A stretch of DNA of 36,946 nucleotides from Nostoc sp. CHAB 5836. Lineage in GTDB: Bacteria; Cyanobacteriota; Cyanobacteriia; Cyanobacteriales; Nostocaceae. How positions within the stretch are numbered: the stretch's first letter is position 1; each line of letters opens with the position of its first letter. A program made the position numbers and the translations under genes. Under the pieces are notes generated by a model. That model ran no database searches. It saw nothing but the letters and a program-made list of their open reading frames with translations, and was not told the DNA's origin. The DNA is taken from positions 1 to 36,946 of the forward strand of contig NZ_JAIVFV010000063.1 of NCBI RefSeq assembly GCF_020829445.1, written 5' to 3'. This document shows, piece after piece, positions 7,148-16,800 of this stretch.

Positions 7148-8122
7148 GTGAAACTGGCTTTTATCATTGATCCCATCCATCTGCTTGACCCGTGTCATGA
7201 TACCAGTGTTGCCCTAATTGAAGCAGCGCAAATTTTGGGACACGAAGTTTGGGTAACTCAGGCAAATCTACTGAGTGTGTTGGAGGGTAAAGCTTGGGCT
7301 GTCCTACAGGGAGTCGAACTTGTACCAGTGCAGTTGGTGGACAGACGGTGGGTAGCAGCGAATCCTTGGTATAAGTTGAGCGATTCTTCCTTAACTTCTT
7401 TAGAGACAATGGATGCCGTATTTATGCGGACAGATCCACCTGTCAATGATTCCTACCTCTATGCCACCTATATTCTGGATTACATTGACCAAAATAAAAC
7501 CCTGTTGATTAACAGTCCCAGCGGTATTCGAGGGGCAAATGAAAAAATGTACGCCCTCCAGTTTACCAAAGCGGTTCCAGAAACGATTGTCAGTGCTGAT
7601 AAAGAGTTTATTCGGCAATTCGTGGAAGCAAAGGTGGCAGCAGTTCTCAAACCACTGGGTAACAAAGCTGGGGAAGGAATTTTATTTTTGCAATCAGGCG
7701 ATCGCAATTTTAACTCCATTGTCGAACTCAGTACCTTCCAAGGTCGAGTGCCAGTAATGGTACAAACTTATCTACCGGAGGCCAAAGAAGGAGATAAGCG
7801 AATTATCCTGCTCAATGGCGAACCGATTGGTGCGCTCAATCGCCTCTCTAGCGGAACTGATTTTCGCAATAATATGGCAACTGGTGGTACAGTCGCTCAA
7901 ACCGAAATTACCCCAAGGGAGTATGAAATCTGTACCCAAGTAGCCGAACGCTTACGCCAAGACGGCTTAATTTTTGTGGGTATTGACGTTATTGGTGGGT
8001 ATCTCACTGAAGTTAACGTCACTAGTCCCACCGGAATTCGTGAGATTGATCGATTAGATGGTACTCGCCTTGGTCATCAGGTAATTCAATGGATTGAACA
8101 AACTCTAAAAATCAAAAAATAA
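7148..8122 (+). CDS. gshB: Glutathione synthetase
   Basis: GshB joins gamma-glutamylcysteine and glycine with ATP to make glutathione, the second step of the pathway, in the cytosol. The 324-residue protein has the prokaryotic GshB N-domain (KLAFIIDPIHLLDPCHDTSVALI, VFMRTDPPVNDSYLYATYIL) and an ATP-grasp domain from about residue 130. Recognisable in it are VLKPLGNKAGEGI, the RIILLNGEPIGALNR strand, and the metal/ATP-binding EVNVTSPTGIREIDRL near the C-terminus. The start is GTG, after AGGTATAAAGG. The upstream neighbour is grxC, with ftsZ convergent downstream, an arrangement typical of Nostoc-like genomes. Confidence 0.95.
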   Translation: MKLAFIIDPIHLLDPCHDTSVALIEAAQILGHEVWVTQANLLSVLEGKAWAVLQGVELVPVQLVDRRWVAANPWYKLSDSSLTSLETMDAVFMRTDPPVNDSYLYATYILDYIDQNKTLLINSPSGIRGANEKMYALQFTKAVPETIVSADKEFIRQFVEAKVAAVLKPLGNKAGEGILFLQSGDRNFNSIVELSTFQGRVPVMVQTYLPEAKEGDKRIILLNGEPIGALNRLSSGTDFRNNMATGGTVAQTEITPREYEICTQVAERLRQDGLIFVGIDVIGGYLTEVNVTSPTGIREIDRLDGTRLGHQVIQWIEQTLKIKK

Positions 8123-8783
8123 TTGCATTTACCTTATTAGGACTACCCCTTTCAAGGTGACTCGTAAAATCTCTGTTTTTCTCTCTGCGCTCTCTGTGTC
8201 TCTGCGGTTCAAGAGTAATTTATTTAACTTTATTAGGCGCAGAGGACACGGAGTATAGAGATTAAAGAGGAATTTATTGACCAAAATTTTTACTCACCTT
8301 GAAAGGGCTAGTGCTAGTTGGGTTGAGCAAAGCTCAACCCAACCTACAAATATTAAAAACTTACGCAGTATTGGGAGTGGTCTCAGTTCGGACACTTGCT
8401 TGGTCAAGTTTCTCATGCCACTTTACTTAAGTAAATATACGTACTTATGTCAATATTAGTGTAATTGATCTTGAGGGTTAGATGTACCGATGTCTACAAC
8501 AGGTGTAGCTGCGGCATCCGTAGTTGGGCAGGTTTTGTTACAAAAGCATAGCCGGACATGGCAGCTAGTAGACTCCTGCCCAAGTTCATTCCACAAAGTA
8601 GCGTTGAGTAGTTTTTTTAGCAATTGGCAAAATCGGAGATGGCAACAGATTGCTCACCCCTCTCCTTGGTAAAACCCTGAAACTAGCAGATTTTATACAG
8701 CACTCAGCTTGACCTGAGACTGCTAACTTAATCTAAAATCCTTTGACTGAGCGCTCACGACGAAGTTTCAAATCCAAAATCTT
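8123..8783. other. Convergent gshB/ftsZ intergenic region
   Basis: No convincing gene is seen; two 60-codon frames here have no family features. The region holds the common cyanobacterial 'CTCTGCGCTCTCTGTGTCTC' type repeat with its complement nearby (8175-8265), a hairpin TTGGGTTGAGC/GCTCAACCCAA (8319-8343), and an inverted pair TTGGGCAGG/CCTGCCCAA. The hairpins may serve as termination structures for one or both genes. Confidence 0.5.
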
Positions 8784-10088
8784 TTAATTCCTTGGTGTAC
8801 GTCGGTTTCTCAGAAAATCAGGTATATCCAATCCAGGTTTTTCTTTTGGTTCTGGAATTGGAGTTGGAGTTGGGGTTGAGGTTGGGGAATTAACTGCGGG
8901 TTGCTGCGTTGTTGGTCGCTTGGGAGTATTAGGTGTTACCCGAACGTTAGCCACGCTTTGTTGTGGCACCACTTGCACTTCACCTGTAAAGCCGGTGGCA
9001 ATTACAGTAATTCTTACCTCACCTTGGAGTCTGTCATCAATTACGGCTCCAAAAATAATATTGGCGTTGGGATCAACTACTTCATATATCGCTTCTGCCG
9101 CAGCATTCACTTCATGCAAGGTGAGGTCAGTTCCACCAGTAATATTAAATACAACCCCTCTAGCACCTTCAATAGAACACTCTAGTAACGGTGAAGAAAT
9201 AGCTGCGATCGCAGCTTCTCTGGCTCTAGATTTTCCCGAACTCACTCCAATTCCCATCAATGCCGATCCTGCATCTGCCATCACAGCTCGGACATCAGCA
9301 AAGTCAACGTTTACCAAACCGGGGATCGTGATGATATCAGAAATACCTTGTACCCCTTGACGCAGCACATCATCTGCATAGCGAAAAGCTTCTTGTACAG
9401 GCGTTTGTTCGGGGATCACTTCCAGTAGTTTGTTGTTGGGGATAATGATCAGTGTATCTACTCTACTTTTTAGTCCTTCAATACCTTGTTCGGCTTGGCT
9501 GGTGCGACGGCGTCCTTCAAAGACAAATGGACGTGTGACTACACCAACAGTGAGAGCGCCCATTTCTTTCGCTACTTCTGCCACAATTGGAGCTGCACCC
9601 GTTCCAGTACCACCCCCCATACCAGCAGTGATAAATACTAGATCTGCCCCCTCTAAAGCCGTAGCAATTTCGTCCCGTGATTCCTCAGCGGCCTTTTGAC
9701 CAATGGCAGGATTACCACCTGCTCCTAAACCCCGCGTTAGCTTCTGTCCAATTTGTAATCTACTTGGAGCGCCTGCCAGAGTTAAAGCTTGGGCATCAGT
9801 GTTAATTGACCAAAACTCTACCCCAGAAACATCAGATTCAATCATGCGGTTAACAGCATTGCCGCCACCACCACCTACACCAATCACTTTGATGTTGGCT
9901 ACCCGACCAGGAACTATCTCACCAATTCGGCTATTTTCCGCAAAAATCTTCTTATTCTCGTGATTTTGTCCGAAGTTCATCCCAGAGTTATTAAAGGGAT
10001 TGGTCGAGTTAACTGCCAGAGAGAACCCCGGCTGTCCCGCAGATTGGGAATTTTTATAGGTAAGTCCTTGGTTATTATCAAGTGTCAT
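8784..10088 (-). CDS. ftsZ: Cell division protein FtsZ
   Basis: FtsZ is the tubulin-like GTPase that forms the division ring at midcell. The 434-aa protein has a cyanobacterial N-terminal extension of about 60 residues ([20 protein letters not shown]). The GTPase core follows, with [10 protein letters not shown] (71-80), the tubulin signature GGGTGTGA (158-165), and the T7 loop [12 protein letters not shown] Pro/Thr-rich linker leads to the conserved C-terminal peptide [11 protein letters not shown] (from 423) that binds partners such as SepF and ZipN/Ftn2-type anchors. ftsQ lies upstream on the same strand with a 616-bp gap, so ftsZ probably has its own promoters. Confidence 0.97.
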   Translation of the reverse strand: MTLDNNQGLTYKNSQSAGQPGFSLAVNSTNPFNNSGMNFGQNHENKKIFAENSRIGEIVPGRVANIKVIGVGGGGGNAVNRMIESDVSGVEFWSINTDAQALTLAGAPSRLQIGQKLTRGLGAGGNPAIGQKAAEESRDEIATALEGADLVFITAGMGGGTGTGAAPIVAEVAKEMGALTVGVVTRPFVFEGRRRTSQAEQGIEGLKSRVDTLIIIPNNKLLEVIPEQTPVQEAFRYADDVLRQGVQGISDIITIPGLVNVDFADVRAVMADAGSALMGIGVSSGKSRAREAAIAAISSPLLECSIEGARGVVFNITGGTDLTLHEVNAAAEAIYEVVDPNANIIFGAVIDDRLQGEVRITVIATGFTGEVQVVPQQSVANVRVTPNTPKRPTTQQPAVNSPTSTPTPTPIPEPKEKPGLDIPDFLRNRRTPRN

Positions 10089-10148
10089 TGGATTTGTGAA
10101 AGGGTAGATAAACGACTTTTTCAGGTATTATTCACCTAAGAGTCAACT

Positions 10149-10451
10149 TTAGTTTGACATTGCCACAATACTATGGCACTGTTCTTTATTGTTTTCACTA
10201 CTGCCAAGCCTAACAGAATTGACAGTGCGAAAGTTTGCTATGGGATAAGCTTTTAACGCAGCTGATCGCACAGCCAATTCTAGAGAAGTATACCTATATT
10301 TATCTAAAAGTGATCTGTATAACATCAAAGAGACATTAATCTCTTGATTATTCTCAGAGGAGGGCATAACTTCTAAAGACATACTACTGCGCCTCTTGTC
10401 TGCCTCAATAATAATATTGTTAATAGGTTTCACCATTGGGGATGATTGCAA
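10149..10451 (-). CDS. Doubtful 100-aa ORF between ftsQ and ftsZ
   Basis: This open frame lies 60 bp upstream of ftsZ. The translation (for example SLDKYRYTSLELAVRSAALKAYPIANF) has a somewhat protein-like, HTH-like helix but no family I recognise. It could be a small regulatory protein or chance coding in the ftsZ leader. Confidence is low. Confidence 0.3.
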   Translation of the reverse strand: MQSSPMVKPINNIIIEADKRRSSMSLEVMPSSENNQEINVSLMLYRSLLDKYRYTSLELAVRSAALKAYPIANFRTVNSVRLGSSENNKEQCHSIVAMSN

Positions 10452-10704
10452 CTTTAGACATAAAATTTACCTGATACTTACTTATCTTTCCGGTGAAAGT
10501 AAGCAAGAATTGGCTTGTCAGACTATACCTGACTAATTTGTTGTTTGGGGGGTCTTAATGGACACTTTGTCGGAGCAATAGTCTATCTTACAAGAACCCT
10601 CACTAGTGCGGCCAACAAATCAACATTTCCTAAGAGGTTTCGTCACCCAATAAGAATTACGTCACAGACAAGATTTACTAGGAACAATCAAGAAATTAAA
10701 CACG
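10452..10704 (-). other. ftsQ-ftsZ spacer
   Basis: This is probably promoter and leader DNA for ftsZ. No terminator hairpin, repeat or gene is evident apart from the doubtful ORF nearer to ftsZ. Confidence 0.4.
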
Positions 10705-11538
10705 CTAGATGTTTTTAGGGATTTTGGGAGTTAATTTTTCGTTTTTTTGGTTCATTTGTACTAAAGGAAATTCGGGATTTTTCAGATCAATGTACTGTAT
10801 TTGACCGGAATTAAATTTTGCTGCTAAATGGCGCATTTGGGCGAGTACCTTAATTTGTTCAGACAATTGGGGGCTTGGAACGCCGAGATGCACATTTCCT
10901 AGTTCTGTTTTCAAAATTAAATTCGTTGGATTTTGGCAATCAACTTCCATCACTTTCACGGGACTTTGGCTGACAGCTTGATGAAGTTGAGTCCAGTAAA
11001 GGCAGTATTGTTTTGGCGAACCAATTACTCTGAGATTGGGTAATTTCCTATTGGGATTCAGTGATGTGTATTTTTCTAAGGGCATCCAGGCTCCACTTGT
11101 ATCTAGTAAGCCGATTGTGACTTTTTTGTTGCCACGTGTTTGAGTCACCGCTACAGGTACTCGTTCTTGGATTTCGATGATTAACCCAGGAGGAAAGAGG
11201 CGGCGTCTCACGATCGCTTGGGCAATAGTTGGTTGTTTCTTCAAAGAGTTAGCGATCGCCGACGGTTCAATCCGCCACAGAGACTGGGGGTAAGATAGCA
11301 CCAACAGTGATTGAGTTGTCTCATTCGACAGTAATTTATTGCCTGATTTCATCACTATTTGTTTGGGAGCTTTTAGCATCCACATCGGTTGGATTGCCAC
11401 CCACAGTAATCCACCTGCCAAACCAGTAATGGCGAAGGTTCGCCAAATAGCCCGAATAATTCTCATCTGCCTGTCTCGACGTAATTTCCGACGACGCTGT
11501 GCTATGTACGTGCGGGAAACTGATATTATGCCAGCCAT
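10705..11538 (-). CDS. ftsQ: Cell division protein FtsQ
   Basis: FtsQ is a bitopic inner-membrane protein that links early and late divisome proteins through its periplasmic domains. The 277 residues begin with a basic cytoplasmic tail (YIAQRRRKLRRDRQMR), then one membrane helix (about 31-51). A POTRA domain follows (SGNKLLSNETTQSLLVLSYP, SLWRIEPSAIANSLKKQPTI, RRRLFPPGLIIEIQERVPVA), then the FtsQ/DivIB beta domain ending near IQYIDLKNPEFPLVQMN. It is weakly conserved, as usual for cyanobacterial FtsQ, but domain order and position before ftsZ agree. It probably starts the ftsQ-ftsZ transcription unit. Confidence 0.9.
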   Translation of the reverse strand: MAGIISVSRTYIAQRRRKLRRDRQMRIIRAIWRTFAITGLAGGLLWVAIQPMWMLKAPKQIVMKSGNKLLSNETTQSLLVLSYPQSLWRIEPSAIANSLKKQPTIAQAIVRRRLFPPGLIIEIQERVPVAVTQTRGNKKVTIGLLDTSGAWMPLEKYTSLNPNRKLPNLRVIGSPKQYCLYWTQLHQAVSQSPVKVMEVDCQNPTNLILKTELGNVHLGVPSPQLSEQIKVLAQMRHLAAKFNSGQIQYIDLKNPEFPLVQMNQKNEKLTPKIPKNI

Positions 11539-11814
11539 TCAAGCCCCTTTCTGGTTGCAATCTAAATTCATTGACGCCCTCGGATCATTATTAATTTCAG
11601 TAAACACTCTTAGCCGCTCTCCTCAAGACTTTTTTTATTTTTAGTAACACTTTACAGTAACGATACAAGGATTATGGCGCTAGTCATCGTTGCGATTAAA
11701 ATTTCCGGTGTCCATTTTTGACTGACTGTAGTCTTTTTGACAATTTATTATCACTGATTTTTCCCTAATAATTACAAAATATTAATTCATCTGCATATTT
11801 ATGATTTTGTTTAC

Positions 11815-11843
11815 TTGACAAATAAGACACAAAATGATATGAC
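11815..11843 (+). promoter_or_regulatory. Possible sigma-70-type promoter
   Basis: TTGACA, a 17-base spacer and TATGAC give a plausible -35/-10 pair pointing towards the P-loop ATPase gene. It is about 540 bp from that gene's ATG, and the MITE lies between, so the assignment is weak. Confidence 0.25.
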
Positions 11844-12050
11844 GAATATTCCTAGATCTCTGTGTACCTTGCTATAATTCATACCAATCCTCTCTCATCA
11901 GCTATACAAACTGAGAACCATACTCTCTTGTAGCTTTTTTACTGATTCACTAAGCCTTAAAGGTTTGTGGGAGGTCAAGTAAAAGCTACAGATTGTCAAA
12001 ACCTCAATAGCAGGTGTAAAAAGGACAGATATGTTTGAGGTTATTAGGGT

Positions 12051-12197
12051 CTGACAATTCAGGTTATGTGGAAAAGTCCACCAAAAACCTAACCCCCTAA
12101 CCCCCAACTCGTCGCGGGAAGGGGGAAATTCAAAGTCTCTCTCCTTAAAGGAAGAGAGAAATAGAAGAGAGGTTTTCCAAATGCCGTGAAAAGTCAG
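12051..12197. mobile_element. 147-bp MITE with 8-bp target duplication
   Basis: The ends are CTGACAATTCAGGTTATGTG at the left and the complement of CTGACTTTTCACGGC at the right. The perfect direct repeat ATTAGGGT flanks it (12043-12050 and 12198-12205), marking it as a transposed unit. It is non-coding. Homologous copies lie at 28603-28916 (disrupted by another element) and 34525-34671. Confidence 0.8.
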
Positions 12198-12378
12198 ATT
12201 AGGGTGAAGTAAATCTCTGGCATACTACTGACAGTAATCTTGCAGCAAGTGCTGTCCTTTACAAGACACCACCAACTTGCGAGTTAATCGTATGCTTACA
12301 TCCTGCATAGAGATTATTTGTATAAAAAAGACGAATTAGACTGCATCTCCACACTCATCTACATACAGATTTACACAC

Positions 12379-13710
12379 ATGAAAACGACATTAAATTTGT
12401 CACGTTTTTATAAAGCATGTAACCCCAGCTACACGCTAAACATAAGTAACATCCTAGATCGGCAGTATTACATAGATTTTGCTGATGTACGTGGTTGCAA
12501 AATTGTCGAAGAATTGCAACGGACGATCATTCGGATTTCTCCTGATGAGCCAACCTGTCAGTTATTTACAGGTCACATTGGCTGCGGTAAATCAACGGAA
12601 TTGCAGCGCCTAAAGACAGAACTAGAATTGGCGGGATTTCATGTAGTTTATTTTGAGTCTAGTCAAGACTTAGATATGGCGGATATTGATGTCAGCGATA
12701 TTCTGCTGAGTGTAGCCCGTCAAGTCAGTGCCAGTATAGAAGGCATTGGCATCAAACTCAAACCTGGTTACTTTACCAATTTGTTTAAAGAAGTAGGCGA
12801 TTTTTTGCAAAGCCCCATAGAGCTTTCTGGACAAGCAGAGTTGTCCTTAGGTATTGCGAAAATTACAGCCAAAACCAAAGATAGCACCCAGATGCGCAAT
12901 CAACTGAGGCAATATCTGGAACCACGTACCAATAGTATTTTGCAGGCGATTAACGAAGAAATTTTAGAAAAGGCTGTTGAACAGCTAAAGCTGCGGGGTC
13001 AAAAAGGACTGGTAGTGATTGTAGATAATTTGGATCGAGTGGATATGCGTCCCTTAGCATCCGGGCGATCGCAACCAGAATATCTTTTCATCGACCGAGG
13101 TGAACAGTTACGCCGACTCAAATGCCACCTAGTTTACACAATTCCTCTAACATTAATTTTCTCCAATGAGTATGAGACACTGAAAAATCGCCTGGGGGGA
13201 GGGATTGCGCCAAAAGTACTGCCGATGGTATTAGTGCGCCAAAGAGATGGCACTGACTACGAACCAGGGATGTCATTAGTGCGCCAGTTAGTTCTAGCAA
13301 GAGCTTTTCCAGAAGTTCCTTTGAATAGCAGGCTTTTATTAATTACAGAATTATTTGATCACTCACAAACCTTGGATCGTCTATGTCGCGTTAGTGGTGG
13401 TCACATCCGTAACTTATTGGGTTTACTTTATAGCTGCCTACAACGACAAGATCCACCTTTTTCTAGGGACTGCTTAGAAGCAGTGATTAAGGACTACCGC
13501 GACGATCTGCTATTAGCTATTGATGAATCCCAGTGGGAATTATTGTTTGAAGTAGTGCAGCAGCAGAGAGTTAAAGGTGAATCTGACTATCAGAGCTTAC
13601 TAAGAAGTATGTATTTATTTGAATATCGCGATCCTGTGGGGCGCTGGTTTGGCATCAGTCCAGCCTTGGCAGAAACAGAAAAAGTTTTGGCTTGGCAACA
13701 AAACAAGTAA
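12379..13710 (+). CDS. P-loop ATPase (AAA-like), first gene of STAND pair, 443 aa
   Basis: The Walker A motif is GHIGCGKST (65-73) and the Walker B-like strand is VVIVDNLDR (about 211-219). After these come an arginine-rich region and a C-terminal helical, winged-helix-like part (GGHIRNLLGLLYSCLQ to WFGISPALAETEKVL). The fold is an AAA/KAP-like NTPase; a catalytic partner domain is not seen. It has no membrane helix. Just 154 bp of heptamer repeat separate it from the large STAND-WD40 gene on the same strand, so they probably work together. Homologous tandem pairs occur in cyanobacteria as I recall, but their function is not established. A role in regulated signalling or conflict response is inference. 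Confidence 0.8.
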   Translation: MKTTLNLSRFYKACNPSYTLNISNILDRQYYIDFADVRGCKIVEELQRTIIRISPDEPTCQLFTGHIGCGKSTELQRLKTELELAGFHVVYFESSQDLDMADIDVSDILLSVARQVSASIEGIGIKLKPGYFTNLFKEVGDFLQSPIELSGQAELSLGIAKITAKTKDSTQMRNQLRQYLEPRTNSILQAINEEILEKAVEQLKLRGQKGLVVIVDNLDRVDMRPLASGRSQPEYLFIDRGEQLRRLKCHLVYTIPLTLIFSNEYETLKNRLGGGIAPKVLPMVLVRQRDGTDYEPGMSLVRQLVLARAFPEVPLNSRLLLITELFDHSQTLDRLCRVSGGHIRNLLGLLYSCLQRQDPPFSRDCLEAVIKDYRDDLLLAIDESQWELLFEVVQQQRVKGESDYQSLLRSMYLFEYRDPVGRWFGISPALAETEKVLAWQQNK

Positions 13711-13716
13711 GAGTCA

Positions 13717-13866
13717 ATTGTCATTGGTCATTGGTCATTTGTCATTTGTCATTTGTCATTGGTCATTTGTCATTTGTCATTTGTCATTGGACTAATAACT
13801 AATGCCCAATGTCCAACGTCCAATGCCCGACGCCCACTGCCCCATGCCCCATGCCCAATAACCAAT
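13717..13866. repeat. STRR heptamer repeat between the ATPase and STAND genes
   Basis: Tandem 7-bp units GTCATTG/GTCATTT run to about 13792, then units such as TGCCCAA and TGTCCAA follow in the opposite sense, so the halves can pair. The repeat continues as CCAATGACTAATG right up to the start codon of the next gene. Confidence 0.85.
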
Positions 13867-16800
13867 GACTAATGATCAGCAGCTAGACATCTACATCAAA
13901 GAGAATCAGCATACTTTGCAAAGACTGATTAGAGCGATCGCGCTTTCCGAAGGTCAATTTGCTCTGATTTTAGTTCGATGTAACTATAGGCGATTGCGTG
14001 AGCAAATGTTAGAGAATATTCGCTCCATCACCAAAGATATCAATTTTAAAGAAATCGTTGTTAATCCATCAACGACTTCCTTACACAACACCATAATCTC
14101 AGAACTATCTTTAGATAATCCTACTGTCCTTACAGACTCTTTGCCATCTGCTGTGATGGTTTTCGGTATTGAGTCAATTATCGACCTGGAAAACTTACTT
14201 ACAGGCATCAACCAAGCACGAGATATTTATGCTGCAACTTTTCCATTTCCAGTGGTATTGTGGCTACAAGATGAAGTGGCATCATTGCTTTCAAGATTAG
14301 CGCCTGATTTCAAAAGCTGGGCTGCAACCACTATTAAATTTGAAATGCCCAAAGCAGATTTGATTGCTTTGATCCGCCAAGAGTCTGAATCTCTATTTGC
14401 TAAAGTCTTAGAAGTCGGTGCCGAAACGTTTTTATCTAATGACTTCCTCGATTTAGATCCTAAGTCGCAACACCGCCACGAAATAGAATCAGCCCGTAAT
14501 GATTTGGTACGCCTGTATGGCGTTCAATTAACACCAGGATTAGAAGCTAGTTTAGAATTTGTATTGGGACGAGATAAATACGCCAACGATCAAATTAATG
14601 GTGCTTTAGCCAATTATCAAAGAAGCCTAGCGTTATGGCAGCAGGAAGCAAGCAGAGTGGCACAGTGGCAGAGTAATTCTTCTTTGCTCATCTCATTCCC
14701 TCTCTCTATACCCGCCTCGTCTTTACTCAAGCAAGCAATAGTACTATTCCACTTGGGGCTATGTTATCGCCGAATGGCAGACTTATACCAGAATACTAGT
14801 AGCTATTGCGAACATTCTTTGTTGTGGTTTAAACAATGCTTGGAGCTATTGGAAGAGGTAAAAAGAGAAGACTTAGTTGCTAAATTTATTTTGCCTGCTT
14901 GTGAAATGCTGCAACGCTTACAAGCCTGGGATGAATTAAAAAAATTAGCTCAAAAGTCATTACATCTACATAAAACTTATGGAACTCCTGCACAAGTTGC
15001 TCAAAATTATGGCTTTTTGGCAAATGTGGCTGCTTCTGAGTCCAATTGGGTACTAGCTCATGAATTAGCGAATACAGCACTTTCTATTTCGGAAGAAGCA
15101 ACAGAAGTTTCTTTAAGAGACGCTTTGCGAACACGACGACAAGAAAGTTGGTATCTTCTCTTGCTAGCACGTACGCAACGGCATCTGGGTCAGTCGGAAG
15201 AAGCCATCAATAACTTGGAATGGGCGAGGGTAGTTTGTGAGCTACAACATCAGCCATCACTTTACTTAGAGATTTTAGAGGAACTGCGATCGCTTTACTT
15301 TTTTGACCGTCATGACTATACAGAAGCCTTTAAGCTGAAGCAAGAAAAAATTAAAATAGAACATCAGTATGGCTTTCGTGCCTTCATCGGGGCAAGTCAA
15401 TTGCAGCCGCAACGCCCCAGAATTAACTCAGTACTGGAACCTCAAAAAATACCATTTATTCCTGAAGAAATTGCCCAAGAAATATCTGCTTCTGGACGGC
15501 AACAAGATGTCAATCGCTTAATTGAAAGAATTACCCGCGCTGACTACAAACTCACAGTAATTTATGGCCCATCAGGTGTGGGGAAAAGTTCAATTCTCAA
15601 AGCTGGTTTAGTCCCAGCACTCAAGGGAAAAGTTATTGGTGAGCGCATTCCTATACCTATTGTTTTGTCTGTTTATACTGATTGGATTACAATCTTGATC
15701 AGCAGTATCAACCAAGCGCTGGCATACACAGGAATATCGCTTAATCTTGACTCTACACCCACCATCCTGCTAGAAAAAATTCGGTTAGCATCAGAGCGCA
15801 ATTATACAATAGTTATCATATTAGACCAGTTTGAAGAATTTTTCTTTGTTAGTAATCCTCCCACACAAAGAATACAATTTTACAAGTTTTTTAGTCAATG
15901 TTTAAATATTTCCTTTGTCAAAATCATTCTTTCATTACGAGAAGATTATTTACATCATTTATTAGAATTTGAACGTTTGAGCCAAAAAAATAGTACTGGT
16001 TTATATGATTTGGGTGTAATTAATAAAAATATTCTCGATAAGGATATTCGCTACTATTTAGGAAAATTCTCTAGCCAGGATGCTAAAGCTATAATTCACA
16101 GTCTTACTCAACGTTCACATTATGAACTGAGTGAGGAATTAATTAACCGATTAGTGCAAGATTTGACAGGAGAATTAGACGAAGTACATCCAATTGAATT
16201 ACAAATAGTTGGCGCTCAACTACAAATAGAAAATATTACCACACTTGGAGAATACAAGCTTTGTGGTGGCTCCACAAAATTAGTTGAACGTTGGCTAGGG
16301 GAAGTTATCAAAGACTGTGGTCAGGAAAACGAAGAATTAAGTTGGAAATTATTATTTGAGTTAACTGATGAAAAGGGGACGCGACCGTTAAAAACTAAAG
16401 CTGATTTAGCGGCTGCATTAGTTAATAATCACGATATAGATACAATATCAAGCTTTGACACAGTTGGGGAACTGATTTTAGAAATATTGGTGGGTTCAGG
16501 TTTGGTGTTGAGAGTCCGAGAAGAGTTAGGCGATCGCTACCATTTGGTTCACGATTATTTGGTTGAACCAATTCGCCAGAAGAACAATTATGGTATGCTC
16601 GCCGAACTAGAAAAAATCAAACTTGAAAAAACCAAAGCGGAAGTAGCTCAAAAACTTAGTCAAAAGCAACTCAATTTGGTACTGCAACGGCGACTGCGGG
16701 AAGCACGAATCGCAGGAGCAGTCCTGGCAATCATGGGGGGAACAATCGCAGTATTATGGTGGCAAGCCGACTTACAAAAAAGAGCAGCAGTCCGCCAAAC

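Larger units (their letters stand above)
11539..12378. other. Divergent ftsQ / P-loop ATPase intergenic region
   Basis: This 840-bp gap is AT-rich near 11700-11900 and holds promoters for two divergent units. A MITE occupies 12051-12197. No gene is supported; the 69-codon minus-strand frame at 11898-12107 runs into the MITE and has no protein-like character. Confidence 0.5.

Noticed and set aside
8277..8672. Two 60-codon plus-strand frames after gshB
   Set aside because: Composition is not protein-like, and they cross common hairpin repeats.
8901..9963. Several plus-strand frames opposite ftsZ
   Set aside because: Shadows of a strongly conserved gene on the other strand.
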